Assembly (NCBI GenBank): GCA_008508345.1
Contig: QNGE01003721.1
Location: 1-64,000, forward strand
Direction of reading: 5' to 3'
Source: Paragonimus westermani
Taxonomy: Eukaryota; Platyhelminthes; Trematoda; Plagiorchiida; Troglotrematidae
Length of the DNA: 64,000 nucleotides
How positions within the stretch are numbered: position 1 is the stretch's first letter; each line of letters opens with the position of its first letter. A program made the position numbers and the translations under genes. Under the pieces are notes generated by a model that did no database searches, was not told where the DNA came from, and worked only from the letters and a program-made list of their open reading frames with translations. Below are positions 1 to 12,883 of this stretch, in pieces.

Positions 1-3000
1 ATCTATCGGATATATCACAGTGAAGTTCGGATAGCATCCTTTTGCCACACTGCGTGTTATGGCAGGTTTATGACACTCACAGCACATTACCGGCAAGATG
101 CTAGTCCTGCTCACGTGACCTAATTTCTAATCAGATGATCAGGGAAAGGATAATTCACCACTTGAATCGTTTGTAAAATGTATACAAACTTTGATACCTT
201 AATGGGACACACCCACGGAAAGGGGTAGCAAAACGAGATGGGCAACCTGTCTCCAAATTCCAATCGTCCTCTAGTTTAAATGACTGGTTAGTGAAAGTGA
301 CAACTCGTGATCATTGAGGTTACTATATCTCGAGGAACGTTTTAAGACGAGTATACATCCCGTCGCTGAGCCAGTGTTTAGTTCCCTTCAATTTTGGTTG
401 CCCGAATGCGGTTGGTTGTCATATCTAAGTCCTTTAATTTCACAGCACATGAAAACGTGTTTTGTGGTCTGTATATCAGTGGACAACCGTCTCTGAGGTC
501 ACAGGGTTCGATAACAAACGTGCGAGTCGTTCAGAGAATAGGTTTACGCATGCTGTAACTGAACATTTCACGTGAACACGAAAAAATCAGGTAACGGCAA
601 AGTTGCGACAAAAAACGCGCGTCAGCCTTAATACAAACCCTATCTTCAACCACTGGGAACTTCACTGATTCATTCTCGGATTCATTTTAAACGGCCATCG
701 CCTCCTACATTTCATAGGATTCAGCGTGAATTGTACAATTGCTTTGTGGGGAAAAGCGCTGCATTATTGTGCAAACGCAAACCTTCGGGAATGCCGCAAC
801 TTTATTTCCCTCAGATCAACTAAGATCTGGAAGCCCTGTCAGGAGCTCTACAAAAATGTTCAGAGAAGACAAACGGTGGTGGTGTATGTTCAGCTAGGCT
901 TGAGGCTCTCAGCTGCAAAGCAGTTGAGCCACTTTTCCTGGTGATATCAGTGCATTTTTCGCGCAATCAAGCACCCAAGTGATACAGGTATACAACTCTC
1001 GAAGATTTCAGTTATGGCTTATCTTTAAAAGAACTAATCAGCATTTAGCTAACCAAATTTTTGGCATTAGTGTGTATTGGGGTAGTGTACAACCTAAATG
1101 CACCACTTCTGATCGACACGACATCCAGAAGTGAAGGATGCATTGGGAGACAAGCTGCAGCTGCGGCATGGGAATAATCACACCTCCGTGGCTATGGACG
1201 ACGGTGATTGCTATGCATCTCTGGGTTTGTTTTTCGGGCAACGGTTGAATCCAGAGGGGGGTCCCACTGAAAACCGCGTGACATTCTCTGCGTTTGACGT
1301 CGCTACACGCTTAGATGTATCATTTAGTACCTGGCTGCATGGAAAATATCATGTCGGAATTTGCTGTCTGGAAATGTTCCAGTTGACATTTGTGCAGCCT
1401 TCCCAGTGGACTGAATGTACTCGGCGTCCGGCGGTAATAAGAAAATCCTTTTTGTGGATATGCTACTTACGCCACCGCAAAGGAAAGTTGTGCGTAGGGG
1501 ATGTACAAAAAATGAATAAAAAGATTGCTGACCGTACAAAAGTTGGTGTACTGACTTGACACGCATCCACCGAGGACTCTGTGATCTGCAACCGTGGAAC
1601 GTGGTTGAAGCGAGACAGTTTTCATCGCATTTTCATCTTGTTGTTACTGGTGGCATACTCCGGAAAGGAGATTGTCAGAACACCATTCAGATGTCGTGCA
1701 CAATACAAATTGCTGGCCATCCAGTTTTGCACCAAGAATATTCGAACGTAGCTCGCAGACCGCTGGGGATTTCTGTCCGAAGTTTCACTTCACTTCGCGG
1801 AAGGAGCAAAGTCGCCCGCAAAATGTATATAACACACCGTGCAGATATCGTTCGCTTGCATGATCCTCTTGAATATTTTCCAGTCTTACCTTATGAATCT
1901 TCCTTAAGTAACATAAGGTTCCGCACATCCTTCAACTCTGCGTTTGAAACACAGTTAAAAACGTTTGCGCGAACTGACAGCATTGCCACCACATGCTTCC
2001 AGTTAGGTACGTTTTTGGACAGGATACTATTGAGTAGGAGATCAGCCGTACATCAGGGTGCACTTTGCTTCTGCTCACCCAAAAACCGACTTTGGTCACA
2101 AATAGACATCCATGTGTAATTATCGACGCTAAGGGTGAAGTTTTGAGATGCTGTGAGTATCGTGGTGCCAAACCGTTTTTCGGTCGTTTTTTCACTCATA
2201 TAACTGTTCTTCTGGGTTTTACAGCTGGAATCCATTGTACATGTAAGAAGTCTTTGAAACCTTAAATTCCGCTTTTGAATGTTTTCATATTCCAACGGAA
2301 CTATGGTTTTGCCTGATCTACAAAGTTTTCGCTCCTCATCAGCCATTACCGGTTTTCTTCTCAGTAAAAATTCTCTGCGATAGCCCCGTTGCGTTGTTGA
2401 GTCACAGACGGTTTGTCGGCCCAAACAGTGCAGTGTATAGGCATACCAGACGGCGCCCAATGCAAAGGGTTACTGAAGGAAAGCGTCAGTTCCCTGCATA
2501 AGAAATTTTATGACGTCGTCAGACGAAAAGGAATAAGTAGCATTTTTTTATTATAACTCTTAAAACTCATGTAGACGCCTGTATCAATTAACTTTTGTTA
2601 CTTGAGTGGAGGATAACTCCAAAGACGCTGAACTAGCCGGCATTTCGACGCCATTCAAGTAACAATGATAACGATTGAAACGGTATATAAGCAACGTTTC
2701 CATCACTTCTTCAACAGACTGCCGCTTAGACAGTACACCAATGACAACAAAAGACAGATATTATGAGGTATTGACACACCGTCTGATTCTTTTAGTCAGG
2801 AACGTTGAACCCCAGACTATATGAGATGGGCGGGCAGCAGTACAAATGAAGAAAATGAACGATTCTGTTGTTACGGAACAAAAACAGTCATCAGGTCCTG
2901 TGCAGACAAACTGCGTGGATCAACAACGCGAGTCAACACATACGGCCGGGCATCAAGTATCGGTTAACTTTGCCTCGGGAAAGCGAGCAATTTCGAGTTC

Positions 3001-5650
3001 CCGTTACGTAACAGTTACCAGAGCGAGTTGGTGAGGTGCTTTGCAATAAGTGTGGTCGGGTTTCGGCTCAGTCCTTCTATCCCCATCGTCTGCTGTATCT
3101 TCTTGCGCACCGATCACCCAGGCATATGTTTGGTCAATGTTTGTCGTAGAAGCCGAGCTGTTCTACTAAAATAGACGCCGATGCAACTGGCTATGAATCA
3201 ATGAGTTACACGTGAGACGGAACAGTCCGGTTGCCTACGATTATGAACAAGCTGGGCGACACCCTTAGGTGTGGGCAATGACGGCAATTCAACGGCAGGA
3301 TAGTGGTAGCTACAGCAGACTGCAAACTTCGACTTACGTTGTTTGTTATATGATCGTTTTTGAAAAGTAGACTTGAAAGAGTCTGCTTCTTAGAACCTTA
3401 TTCATGGTAGTTTTGGTCAATCTTTTCTAATAGTGAATACTGATGAACTCGGGGTATCCGTTTGTGAGCACTATCATTTTCAATCACTCCTCCTGTCCCT
3501 CGATAATTCCCATAATGTGAGATCGTACGTAGGAGTAGATTAGCTACCAAAAATCTGTCGGTAGTCGGAATAGAATGATGAACGTGTATCCAACTGTTCG
3601 ATTGTCCAACCTGCTTTGTCCCTTCGCATCACGGATCACGTAACAGATTTTTGTTTCCATCGGCCAATGAATAAACATTTTTAGGAACACAGCGGCTACA
3701 TCAACGTATTCATCACAGGTGTAAGTTACATCTTCGCGCCAGAAAGGTGGGTGATAAAATACTTCTGAAGCTCAAGTTTCGAGATGAAATGTGCTGTTCA
3801 GAGCCGCCACACCATACTGGTCATCACCAGTTACCACCACTTATTAGTCTAAGAGTACGCAAACCCACACAAAACTACCCATTTAACGGGTGCTTCGATT
3901 TCATGCTTCGTAAGCTATGGAGATTCTGTTGTGAAAAAAGGGATACATTCTATATTGTTCAACCTGGCGGGTAACTATCGTCGTACTGCTTATAAGCCAT
4001 CGGTGAAACAGACGATGTCGAGTACATGATCACCAACATGTTTAATTTGCAGTTCGCAGTTCCTCAAATGGTCTGCATGGATGTGAGATACTACGTAAAT
4101 AAACAGAACAAACGTCTTCTCTTTCTTGAACGCAGAAGGGGTCCAAAATTCAACGGCTATTCACGCGTGTCACAGGCAGCATCGCGAACCATAGAAACCC
4201 GTTTTCACTTAGTACAGCTTCCATGTACGTAACACTTATCGATTATGCCGCCCTCCATGCTCCCACGTATAGGTGGATCACCGATGGCGGATTTCATCCG
4301 ATGAGTGCTGTCCAGCCCTTTCGGCTCTATCTTCTTGAGTCTTTCCAACTGGAGGGAAACAATCAGAAAAGGGCAGTATACGGCTCGTACTGCATCGCGG
4401 CGGTCGAGATTATTTGGGAAGAGTACGACGTGACATATATCCAATGAAAACAGCCATAGCAAACCATAAATTCCAAGGAACGACCATCGATGTCCCCGGG
4501 CAGAAAACCAAGAGGCGGTTCGGAACCACCAGTAACCAAGTGCAAAGTAAGAGATGCAGATGAAAGCGATTGAATTATCAAAAGAGGAACACGCCGTGAA
4601 TGAGACATCAGCGGTAGAACACACTAACTTACCTTCCCAGTTGTATCACTGTGAACTGCTTTCAGGCCTAACGATGGACCATTGCATTAAAAATAATTTA
4701 GGTTTTTATCCCTGCAGTCACCTCATCTGTGCACATCTGGAGACGAGAATATTGAGTAGAAACAGGCAAGTGCCATCTTAAGATGGCCATCTCTGTGAAT
4801 TTGCTTATCGTTCAAATGTAAATAACAAATTATCCCGTTATTTGTGCACTGCAACATATAACGGATGTGTGATGGATGACAACCTAACGTCATTAGACGG
4901 CAGTTTGGTGCATTTAATTACGCACCTGTAAGTAAGGGTAAGCAGTTAGAGAAGAAAATTTATATGGCGCAGTTAATGGTAATGAACCAGAGTTAACTGG
5001 TATAGTATTATCACGAGAGAAAACGATGAGTACGTAGATTTTCAGTTCACATAAGGTGGCTAATACGGGCTTTGAACGGAGTCTGATCCCGTCATCCAAA
5101 CCGGGCCCACATAGAGTCCCCGTTGGGCAGCATAGGTGTGCCACGAGAGGGTCACAGAAACAATGCGCACAGATGCCACGAGTGCTCCATAGGCTGGAGT
5201 GAGAAGCCTCGCTTGGCGCATGGGAAAAGCACAAGCTGACTCTGCTGCCCACTCAGTCTATATTTCATGAGTTTATTGTTAACGTCTTCTAACGATCAAG
5301 TAGCTTTCGATTAGTTTGCCAGAATTCATTTTACGGTCTCCTCTGCTGCCTTCGCTGATCATCGTTTGAGAACAACAGACGAAACTTAGTTGGCAGGGCA
5401 AATTCTGAGGCGTTATCGCCCGAACTACTCAGTATCCTGCTTCTCCGGGTCTATTACATAATCGACAGGCAAAGGTGGAATAAGGTGAGTTGCTGCAGAG
5501 TGAAAAGAATGGACTACTGAAGTGTGTTTCTTATTTTTGCTAACTAGAGATACTTCATCCTCGTACAACAGCACTTTGTATCGCATACCGTATGCTTTTC
5601 AGACTGAAAAAGTAAGTCTGTATATAGTTTGTGCACACTGGTCTGGTATC
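1..5650. other. No gene recognised
   Basis: Only scattered short open frames are present. The longest is 187 codons at 1556-2119 on the plus strand. It has no recognisable motif and no convincing splice borders. A 139-codon minus-strand frame at 4205-4624 overlaps plus-strand frames of similar quality. I read this stretch as non-coding or decayed repeat. Confidence 0.5.
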
Positions 5651-5654
5651 CCCT

Positions 5655-6680
5655 CTCTTTGCGGAATCGCTGGACGATACTACCCTGATCTTTCATCCGG
5701 TTTTTGACGCCGTCATACTACAAAAATAATCGCAGCTCAGATATCTCCAGCTGTCCAAGTCAATCATCCTTACTTCTCGGACACTGGTAATCAGGAATTT
5801 GGTGTTGATCACCTCAAACAACTAAGAGCGCCTTGTGTGACTATAGCTTCTTCATCAATGTTACTTGTCCAAACTTTGTAAATTTCCGTTTTGTTATCAA
5901 TTATAGTCTAGCAAGGCTTGCATTAGTCAAAAGAGTCTCTCGCTAGCCTGAATAAACGCAGGCGTGTTTTACCGCGTCATCAGTGACAGAAAGTGGATGA
6001 ATGCAACAGGATGGTTACAGGATTTCTAGGGTAGCGACCCTAGTTGTTTATTGCAGACTGCGTGGAAGTTACAGTTACCATTTGTACTCTTTCTCCTCCT
6101 CACATTTTGTATGCGCCTAAACGTTTGTTTGAACGAGTATGGTTACTGGCATGTCACCCGCGCACTCGAACGTCTCTGCTCAGGTGCCTGCTCGCTTGAC
6201 GTTTTGCCGTACTAACGTTTCCCCTCGCCCATCGCTCGCTCTCGTCGATTTCACGTGTAGGCAGCATATTTCTCGTCTACTCGTTGCGTTGTTCGTAACT
6301 GACCGGTCATAGCCCGTTTGAATTCTACACTAGCACTTTATGGTAATGCAGAGCTTGACTCACAGAATGGGATCAAGAAGACCACTACGACATTCCAAAT
6401 TACCAGTATCCAGGAAGCGAGGATATTCCGGGATTACCGTGGGCGGCTGAAACGCGGTTGGTGCTGCAACGATGCTCGGAGTGCAGCGGAGCTGGGAAAA
6501 TAGGTGAGATCCTTGTAGTATCGTCAAGCAACTACGCCACAGGTAGAAGAGCAGACCGGTGTGCGAGCACAATTTTTTATTGTAATTGCAAGGTCATTTT
6601 AGTCAATCCGAGCAACAGGCACAGATGACGTAAAAACATTATTGTATAAGATCGAAGCATCGTTGGTGAACGAAACCACG
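5655..6680. repeat. Dispersed repeat, copy 1 (interrupted)
   Basis: Several blocks match the region 22440-24190 in the same order and orientation. Block one (about 5655-5830) matches about 22440-22610, including a shared core around 'gccgtcatactac' versus 'gccgtcgtactac'. Block two (about 5930-6025) matches about 23715-23815. Block three (about 6350-6570) matches about 23830-24040. Identity is moderate and indels are frequent, so both copies are old. Copy 1 has about 300 bp between blocks two and three that copy 2 lacks. Copy 2 has about 1.1 kb between blocks one and two that copy 1 lacks. I cannot assign the family. Confidence 0.55.
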
Positions 6681-7040
6681 AAAAACTCCACAACCTCACC
6701 CGTATTTGCTCAGTCTATACAGTAATTCACATCTGATCAACGGGCAGATGGCTTTAAAAAGTTGGCCGTATTTGTCACTAAAAAACAAACGGCGTTCAGA
6801 TGCCAGAATACAAGTACACAATGGACCAAAAGAGACTGCTGTTGATTTTGCCAAGGTTTTTTGCGTTATTTTGATATTGCTACGGTGTTTTATTGATGTT
6901 GAAAGGTGGCCCGACGCTTTGCTCTCTTCCCCCAATGAGATACATTACTCATCCTTGTTCTTACACCACCTAATTTGACCGTTTCCCTTACCCTATTTAG
7001 TCCGAGCCCCGTAAACTTCTAAATACCGAAATTAGACATT

Positions 7041-7337
7041 TGTAGCGACTATATTAAATGATATTTTGATAGTCGCATTCATCTGTACATTTTCTATGAT
7101 TTTGATTTTGTACCTACTTTTGTTTTAGTCAAGCTACACATTTTGTAACATCCGTCCCGGGGCTAACACACAACTCGCTCCGTGCCTCGCTAGCTTGACG
7201 CGCCTCTCTGTACTCTCTATTTTCCAGGGTCGGTAATAATATACGAAGTCAACGCGCTGAGACTTGGCTTTTCACTGTCGATCGATTGTCGATAGTGCTA
7301 ACTGACAGGGTTGTATTTTGTTGGATCAGTTCCAACA
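7041..7337 (+). repeat. Left LTR of the Gypsy-type element
   Basis: It starts TGTAGCGACTAT and ends GTTCCAACA. It differs from the right LTR at about four positions in 297, for example ctatatt versus ctataat near the start. That is about 1.3 percent divergence and suggests a fairly recent insertion. Confidence 0.88.
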
Positions 7338-7339
7338 AT

Positions 7340-7357
7340 TGGTGAGCCCGAAAATTT
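7340..7357 (+). promoter_or_regulatory. Candidate primer-binding site
   Basis: TGGTGAGCCCGAAAATTT starts 2 bases after the left LTR. A TGG-starting site in this position is where a tRNA 3' end would prime minus-strand DNA synthesis. I could not match it to a particular tRNA. Confidence 0.5.
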
Positions 7358-7631
7358 CGAACGTTCCGCTACAGTCGTCTCTTGCGTCTTGGTGAGTTCG
7401 TTCCTTTGCGTACTTGCATGTATACTGTCTTTATTGACGTACACGTAATCAGTTGTTTTTCTCTGTTCGTGTATACGTCCGGCATGTAAGCATTTATATA
7501 TTTCCTCAATTCAGCTTAATTAGTTGTTATTGATATCTGAACCGCGTAAGCACTGCCCTCTGTCCGAAGTCCTACCTAAGCACGTTGACAGCCTCCGCGT
7601 TGGCACTAATGTTCTAGCGGTCCCTCAGTTC

Positions 7632-8299
7632 CTTGAAAATGACCCTTTCTGGTTTGGTCACTTATAAGTAGAATTCTTCAACAACGGAATTTTGTCTGAT
7701 CAAACAAGGTTCTGTCAGTTGTTAGTCAAGTTTCCGAGCGAAGGTACCTCACAGCTTCGCGATGTTATAGTAAACCAACCGGTATGGCTCAAGTACGAGA
7801 CCTTTTTTTTAAAAAAAGGAGCAGTTGTTAACCGAAAAGACCCGAGTACAGAAAATTTTCCACGACCTCAAGCTAGTTGACAAACGCCCTACAACGCCGC
7901 TAGCGCAAACGCAACAAATCATCGGCAACTCTCACACAGACGTAGCCCTCCGTTGCACGTTCACAAACTCTTGCCGAGACAGCAAACATGGCTGATCAAG
8001 TAATGGAGCCTTTTCAGCAACTAGATTGCTTGAATGTACCACAATCTACTAAACGTTCTAAAGTAGGCGCATGTGGGTCCCGACAAGGTGGTCTATCAGA
8101 CATTGAGGCTCTAGGAGCAGAAATCGCTGCTTCGCGACGCGGCTTGAACTTTCTTCAAGCCGTTCTCTATGTCTTTGACCTAGTATATCATCCAGGCACC
8201 ATATACCGCAGTCAAAAGCTGACTGCAGCCAAACGGTGCACAAACCCTGCATCTACGCCTCATCAAGGCGACGCACACCCAGCATCTGACCTAGTTTGA
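7632..8299 (+). pseudogene. Decayed gag of the LTR element
   Basis: The first frame reads FWFGHL, then a TAA stop at 7665-7667, then continues VEFFNNGILSDQTRF and QLRDVIVNQP up to 7880. This is the usual Gypsy capsid wording around a WF..LE..F segment. A second frame from 7988 reads LADQVME-like then SDIEALGAEIAASRR, which resembles the capsid C-terminal part. The two parts lie in different frames, so at least one frameshift and one stop separate them. The product would have been a nucleocapsid or capsid structural protein. No CCHC zinc knuckle is visible. Confidence 0.6.
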
Positions 8300-9518
8300 T
8301 ATTCACGGGTCAACCAATCTGGCAGCTCTGGTTTCATTGGCCATCTATCGGACATCTTTCCAACGGTGTAGCTCTTACAGTCGTAAGCAGCACGGTAAAC
8401 ACCTCGGATTAAACGTCCTCACGGCTCGAACCACTAACGCTTGCCACAACACCATTTCTCGGTAGGTTATTCCCGCACGAGATCAGGAATTCTCAACATT
8501 CAGGACCGACCCAGAGAACACCTCTGTCGCTCATTCACGCGAGTGCAGTTTCGGCCATGGCACATTTCAGCCGGCATCGGACCCTGCAACGTCGTAAGCA
8601 CTACCTAACGCAGGTACTGCAAGGGGAACACGACTAGCATTAATGTCCTCACTGCACGGTCACTCCTGATTGTTCGTCCAGCGCTAATTTGTTTTCGCAA
8701 CACCGTGTCAAAAGCTTTGTTAAGCCATATGAGATTGTTTGCGCACTTTTGCAAGGAATAATCCACCTTGTCTGTGCAGACCATGGATATCTCTAGGCCA
8801 ACAGCATTTCACGCTGAGCGGTTGCGCGGATAACACTAACAGCGCCAAACCTACGCTATCTGTTTCATTTCAGTCCACCTGGCATCCACTCGCACGACCT
8901 GCCTAAGGATACCTGTCAGTTTAAACACCACGTACTATTCGTTAGCATGGTTCTGGACCAGGTTTATCCGCCTACTAATCTTTTTCTTTTTTGAGTCTAT
9001 CAACTGTAGACAGGATAACAAAGAAGAAGGGAACCAAAGGCAGTGACACTCGAAGTTGTAGTGTCCACGAAACTCCGACTGTGAAATTATTTAGTCCACC
9101 GGATACGTTTACACGGTGAGTTATCCTTTTCCGCCTGTCCTGCGGGTACTTCACCTTGTTTTCTCTCTTCCAGACGATTCGGATATGGTGCGTGGAGAGA
9201 CAACTCCCATAGACCTATCGTACAGCACTGGACAAACCTACCCCCCTTTTCTCTCAAGAGTTTTTAGGGTTGGGCAGCCCGCTGCGATAGACAAGAAACG
9301 CACCGAAGACTAAATAACACAAATAATTAAACCATAGCAGCGCAGCAAATGTTTTGGACCGACCCTCCTCCACCCCCGAACTTTGACACTCCCTATCACG
9401 TGCAATCATTCTTTGCGTGTATCACCTTGTAACTGTGATCATTCTAAAAAAACGTGATATGTGATTTTCCCTCCCTCGCTGCAATAACGAAGGCCTGTGT
9501 AATACTTACTAGCCTTCT
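8300..9518 (+). other. Internal DNA of the LTR element, no frame kept
   Basis: This is about 1.2 kb between the gag remnant and the polypurine tract. I found no catalytic motif of protease, reverse transcriptase, RNase H or integrase. Short frames such as 9116-9313 look random. Confidence 0.5.
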
Positions 9519-9527
9519 GGGGGAGAG
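9519..9527 (+). promoter_or_regulatory. Candidate polypurine tract
   Basis: GGGGGAGAG lies three bases before the right LTR. This is the expected place for the plus-strand primer of an LTR retrotransposon. Confidence 0.6.
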
Positions 9528-9530
9528 CTA

Positions 9531-9827
9531 TGTAGCGACTATAATAAATGATATTTTGATAGTCGCATTCATCTGTACATTTTCTATGATTTTGATTTTG
9601 TACCTACTTTTGTTTTAGTCAAGCTACACATTTTGTAACATCCGTCCCGGGGCTAACACACAACTCGCTCCGTGCCCCGCTAGCTTGACGCGCCTCTCTG
9701 TACTCTCTATTTTCCAGGGTCGGTAATAATATACGAAGTCAACGCGCTGAGACTTGGCTTTTCACTGTCGATCGATTGTCGATAGTGCTAACTGACTGGG
9801 TTTTATTTTGTTGGATCAGTTCCAACA
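9531..9827 (+). repeat. Right LTR of the Gypsy-type element
   Basis: It is the same length as the left LTR and has the same TG...CA ends. It is followed directly by CATT, matching the bases before the left LTR. Confidence 0.88.
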
Positions 9828-10440
9828 CATTTTTCTTCCATATTTTTCCTTGAGCAACTCATGGTTCCTGTCGTTTCTCGATGCATGAACAGTCGTTTTG
9901 CTCTGACCCAACCAATGACCGTTTGTTTGAGTGAGCTCAACCCGTTTCATCGTCCACCATTGTTGATCGGTGCCTGGTTGTCGATTTGTTGTGCGGGCGC
10001 TTTCTTTCTTCGATTTCTGAGGATTTTCACATTCGAGGTGAGAGACCCAATTTTCTTGTACATTAATTCAATTATTGCCGTATTAAATCCAGTTATTACG
10101 GGCGCCTTCTCGTTAACCATTCCGAGGATAGATTATCTCTGTCGTTGAATATTTAGAGGCACTTACTGGATCGACATATTACGCGTAACTCGATGTGAAC
10201 TTGAACCATTAGCGAAAGATCTAATAACTGTCGATGAAGTACATGTATTTCAGCTAGTTTTAGATAGGCCCAGGCTGAGCGGCGTGAGTAAACATCAGTG
10301 AGTTCAAACAATGGACGAAGAATTATGGCTACAACAATATGCGTTAGCACTACAATAAAAAGTTGCATGTGGAAACTTCAAACAATCGTTTTGCGCCTGA
10401 AAATCATTCCGATTAAGTATTTCCTAATGCGGCTAACGGG
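9828..10440. other. No gene recognised
   Basis: There are short frames only, such as 95 codons at 9861-10148. I could assign no motif or repeat. Confidence 0.45.
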
Positions 10441-10446
10441 AACAGA

Positions 10447-10680
10447 ATTGTTGGGCGAGGTGGAACGCGAGCGAAAAAGCGGACGGCTTATTCGTAGAAC
10501 GCAAAGTGTGCACACTCACTCGCTCGCTGATTCCTTAAGCGGCACGTCGCCTACTCGGTGGCCGTTCTCAGTTATTCGCAGAGCATAAAAGTACGGCGAA
10601 CTCGAAAGACTCAGACGCTTCACACATCGTTCGAAATCAGTGCGGTCGAGAAATCCGCAAATATAACAAACTTGTTATTG
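10447..10680 (+). repeat. Possible solo LTR or promoter fragment
   Basis: The segment begins TGTTGGGCGAGG, has a TATA-like 'cataaaagtac' near 10585 and ends 'aacttgttattgtga'. This arrangement resembles short Gypsy LTRs in flatworms. No second copy is present in the window and no target-site duplication is clear, so this rests on appearance only. Confidence 0.3.
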
Positions 10681-10734
10681 TGAGGTTGTTTGGGGAAAAA
10701 CACATAATAATGATGTTATACTTTCAAACGCATC

Positions 10735-10830
10735 TATGAAAAACACGCTCTGGTGAGCACAATCAGGGTACATACTGTGAGGTGGCATATATACATGCAA
10801 ACCGTACGCATAATTAATAGTAGTGCAACA
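10735..10830 (-). repeat. LINE 3' tail fragment, reverse orientation
   Basis: Read on the minus strand, it contains a 'gtgctcaccagagcgtgttt' block. This matches the hairpin-bearing LINE tail found at 15378-15490, 17642-17754 and 18560-18661. It is diverged. Confidence 0.45.
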
Positions 10831-10980
10831 TACCAGTTATGTTGGTGAAACATCAATGGAACCTGAGTGAGGCAGAGAAATTTCAATGTACGAAAAAGCA
10901 GCCGAAACATGCTTACAAAAAGATAGCTCATAAACTCTCCAAAACTCGGTGGGAAAAAACTGAGCAGTAACACCAGCTTA

Positions 10981-12664
10981 CACTTTATGAGGTGACCCCT
11001 GACGTAATGGTCGGGGTCCTACAAGGACGAGGTTATATGAGGATGGCGGAACCGCAGACTCGAAGAATGTTGCCATTGTTTGATGAAAATGATTGCGGAA
11101 AAATGTGCAGAAAGTTTCACGGGGAGAATGGAGAAAAACTGCGAACCTTTGCGAAAAAATGGGCGCACATCTGATCAGAACTTCCTCAGATTGTCATAAT
11201 TGGCGGAATTGCGCAAATCTCTCGAATTGCTCAACAAATACGGAGTTTTGAGTGTCCGCACCTTATGGAATGCTTTTTAGCGCTACAAATGTTCGTAGGA
11301 TCAACAGTGAAAAACAGAATTGCATGATCTGTGGGAGAGTGTAAAATGATGATGCCACCCCTAACGAATAACGGTTTACGTAATTTTTGTCAAGGCTCAT
11401 TATGTCGAATTAATTAATTTGTTCCAGGTACTAAGATACATGGCATTGGTAAACACTTTTCATATAACACGAAAAATAGGTCGATTAACGGCTTTGTCTG
11501 GTAGAAGACTATTACGGAATTTCGATGTCGATTTGGTGTATACGGCCGACATATAAATAAAAAAGGATGACTAACAACACAGAAGGATTGTCAGGTGGTC
11601 TGTCAAGATAGGAGAAACACGAGCTTTGGGGTGGGATTTTCGTATGATTATGTGAGGCAAATAAATTAGGTTTCTTCCACTTTTCCCAACAGTTTCAGTG
11701 CTCACAGCTTTTGCATGGCGATCAATGATCACACGCAGCTTGTTAGCCTTGTTGAAGTAGCTGCTTGCGTGAGTGCTTGATGATTGTTTTATGTTAATAG
11801 AATGTTGGTGGCCACGGTCCCTGTCCTATTTATTCCCTTCTCATTGATTCGTCTCCTTACGTTGAAATTCTTCATACCGATTACGAGCTATTCTTACAAT
11901 CTGACATTGCTGCTCAAGTTACGCGCGTGACAAATCATTTCTCCTATGAATGCGGATCTTGGTGTATTATTAAGTCCTGATAACGTTTACCTATAAAACT
12001 CGTTTCCTTGTAGTTTTTCTTCCTTACTTTCCCATGTCAGACCTTATTTTACATGTACCCTGGTTCCATTTTCGTCTGCCCGCTTCGCCATTGCGTGGTT
12101 GCTGCATTCGGTCATATTTACCCGAATCGTTAATCTCGAAAATTGTATACTTGATGGATCCAATATCGAGATTTGTTGTTGTCCTCCAGCATTTGGTTTA
12201 TCATATTGTTCTTGAACATTGACACCTTATTATTAAGAAACTTGCCAATACGACCGTCTTTCTTTTTTGATCCGAATTAGTTGCTCGACGTGCTCAAAAT
12301 TCACAGATGCTCGTTACCTACAGACGTGACTATCGTGGATCCGAAATATCTGTAGACGTTGCGAAAAGACTAAGCGTTACTGGAACAACCACTGGACGTC
12401 CGAGACTACCAAGCATTAAGTATGAAGTTAGGGCTTACCTGGGTGATAAGGCTACTATTAACGGGCGTGTGTATATTGACGCACGTGTAATGACTGTAAA
12501 CCTGTTTTCTCGCTCAGTCGCAAGCTCTAAACATAACTATCTATCCTACAAGAGTCATTAGTGAGCTCCGGAACCTTGACCGACACCTCGAAGAGTAAAA
12601 CTGATGTATTCCATAAATTTCAGGGATAGGTGACGTAGCAAAGCGTGGTACAGAGCGTCTCCCT
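10981..12664. other. No gene recognised
   Basis: There are short frames of up to 84 codons, without motifs or paired splice borders. Confidence 0.45.
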
Positions 12665-12883
12665 TTAGATGTTATTGATCCCACTTCCAACGACACCGTT
12701 CTGAGACATGGAGAGCCCGAAACTCGATATAAAGTTCGTCATTTTCTCGGAAGTTTGTGAGCTTCGTCTAAATCTATGTAAATTCCTACTAGCTCTAATT
12801 TCATTTGAGAGTGTGTTCCAAATGTAGACATAATTCACGAGTGAAGTGTGAACGCAGTTTTTCCGGGATCTGAAAGTCATCAT
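12665..12883 (-). pseudogene. LINE reverse transcriptase C-terminal remnant
   Basis: The minus frame reads RSRKNCVHTSLVNYVYIWN then LSNEIRASRNLHRF. This corresponds to the C-terminal block after the reverse-transcriptase thumb in LINEs. The same block appears at 19443-19600 as SRKNIRANFFLVRYSYSWN. It is an isolated fragment with no catalytic core nearby. Confidence 0.6.

Larger units (their letters stand above)
7041..9827 (+). mobile_element. Non-autonomous Gypsy-type LTR retrotransposon
   Basis: Two near-identical 297-bp direct repeats (7041-7337 and 9531-9827) begin with TG and end with CA. They flank 2193 bp of internal DNA. The base run CATT precedes the left LTR and follows the right LTR, so it looks like a 4-bp target-site duplication. 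A possible primer-binding site follows the left LTR and a purine tract precedes the right one. The internal part holds only a broken gag-like frame. I see no protease, reverse transcriptase or integrase, so mobility would have needed enzymes from elsewhere. A Gypsy element of the CsRn1 type seen in flukes is the likely source, judged only from the gag wording. Confidence 0.85.

Noticed and set aside
1556..2119. 187-codon frame as a gene
   Set aside because: No motif, no splice borders, and other frames overlap. Length alone does not support it.
4205..4624. 139-codon minus-strand frame
   Set aside because: Plus-strand frames of equal quality cover the same bases, and no family is recognised.
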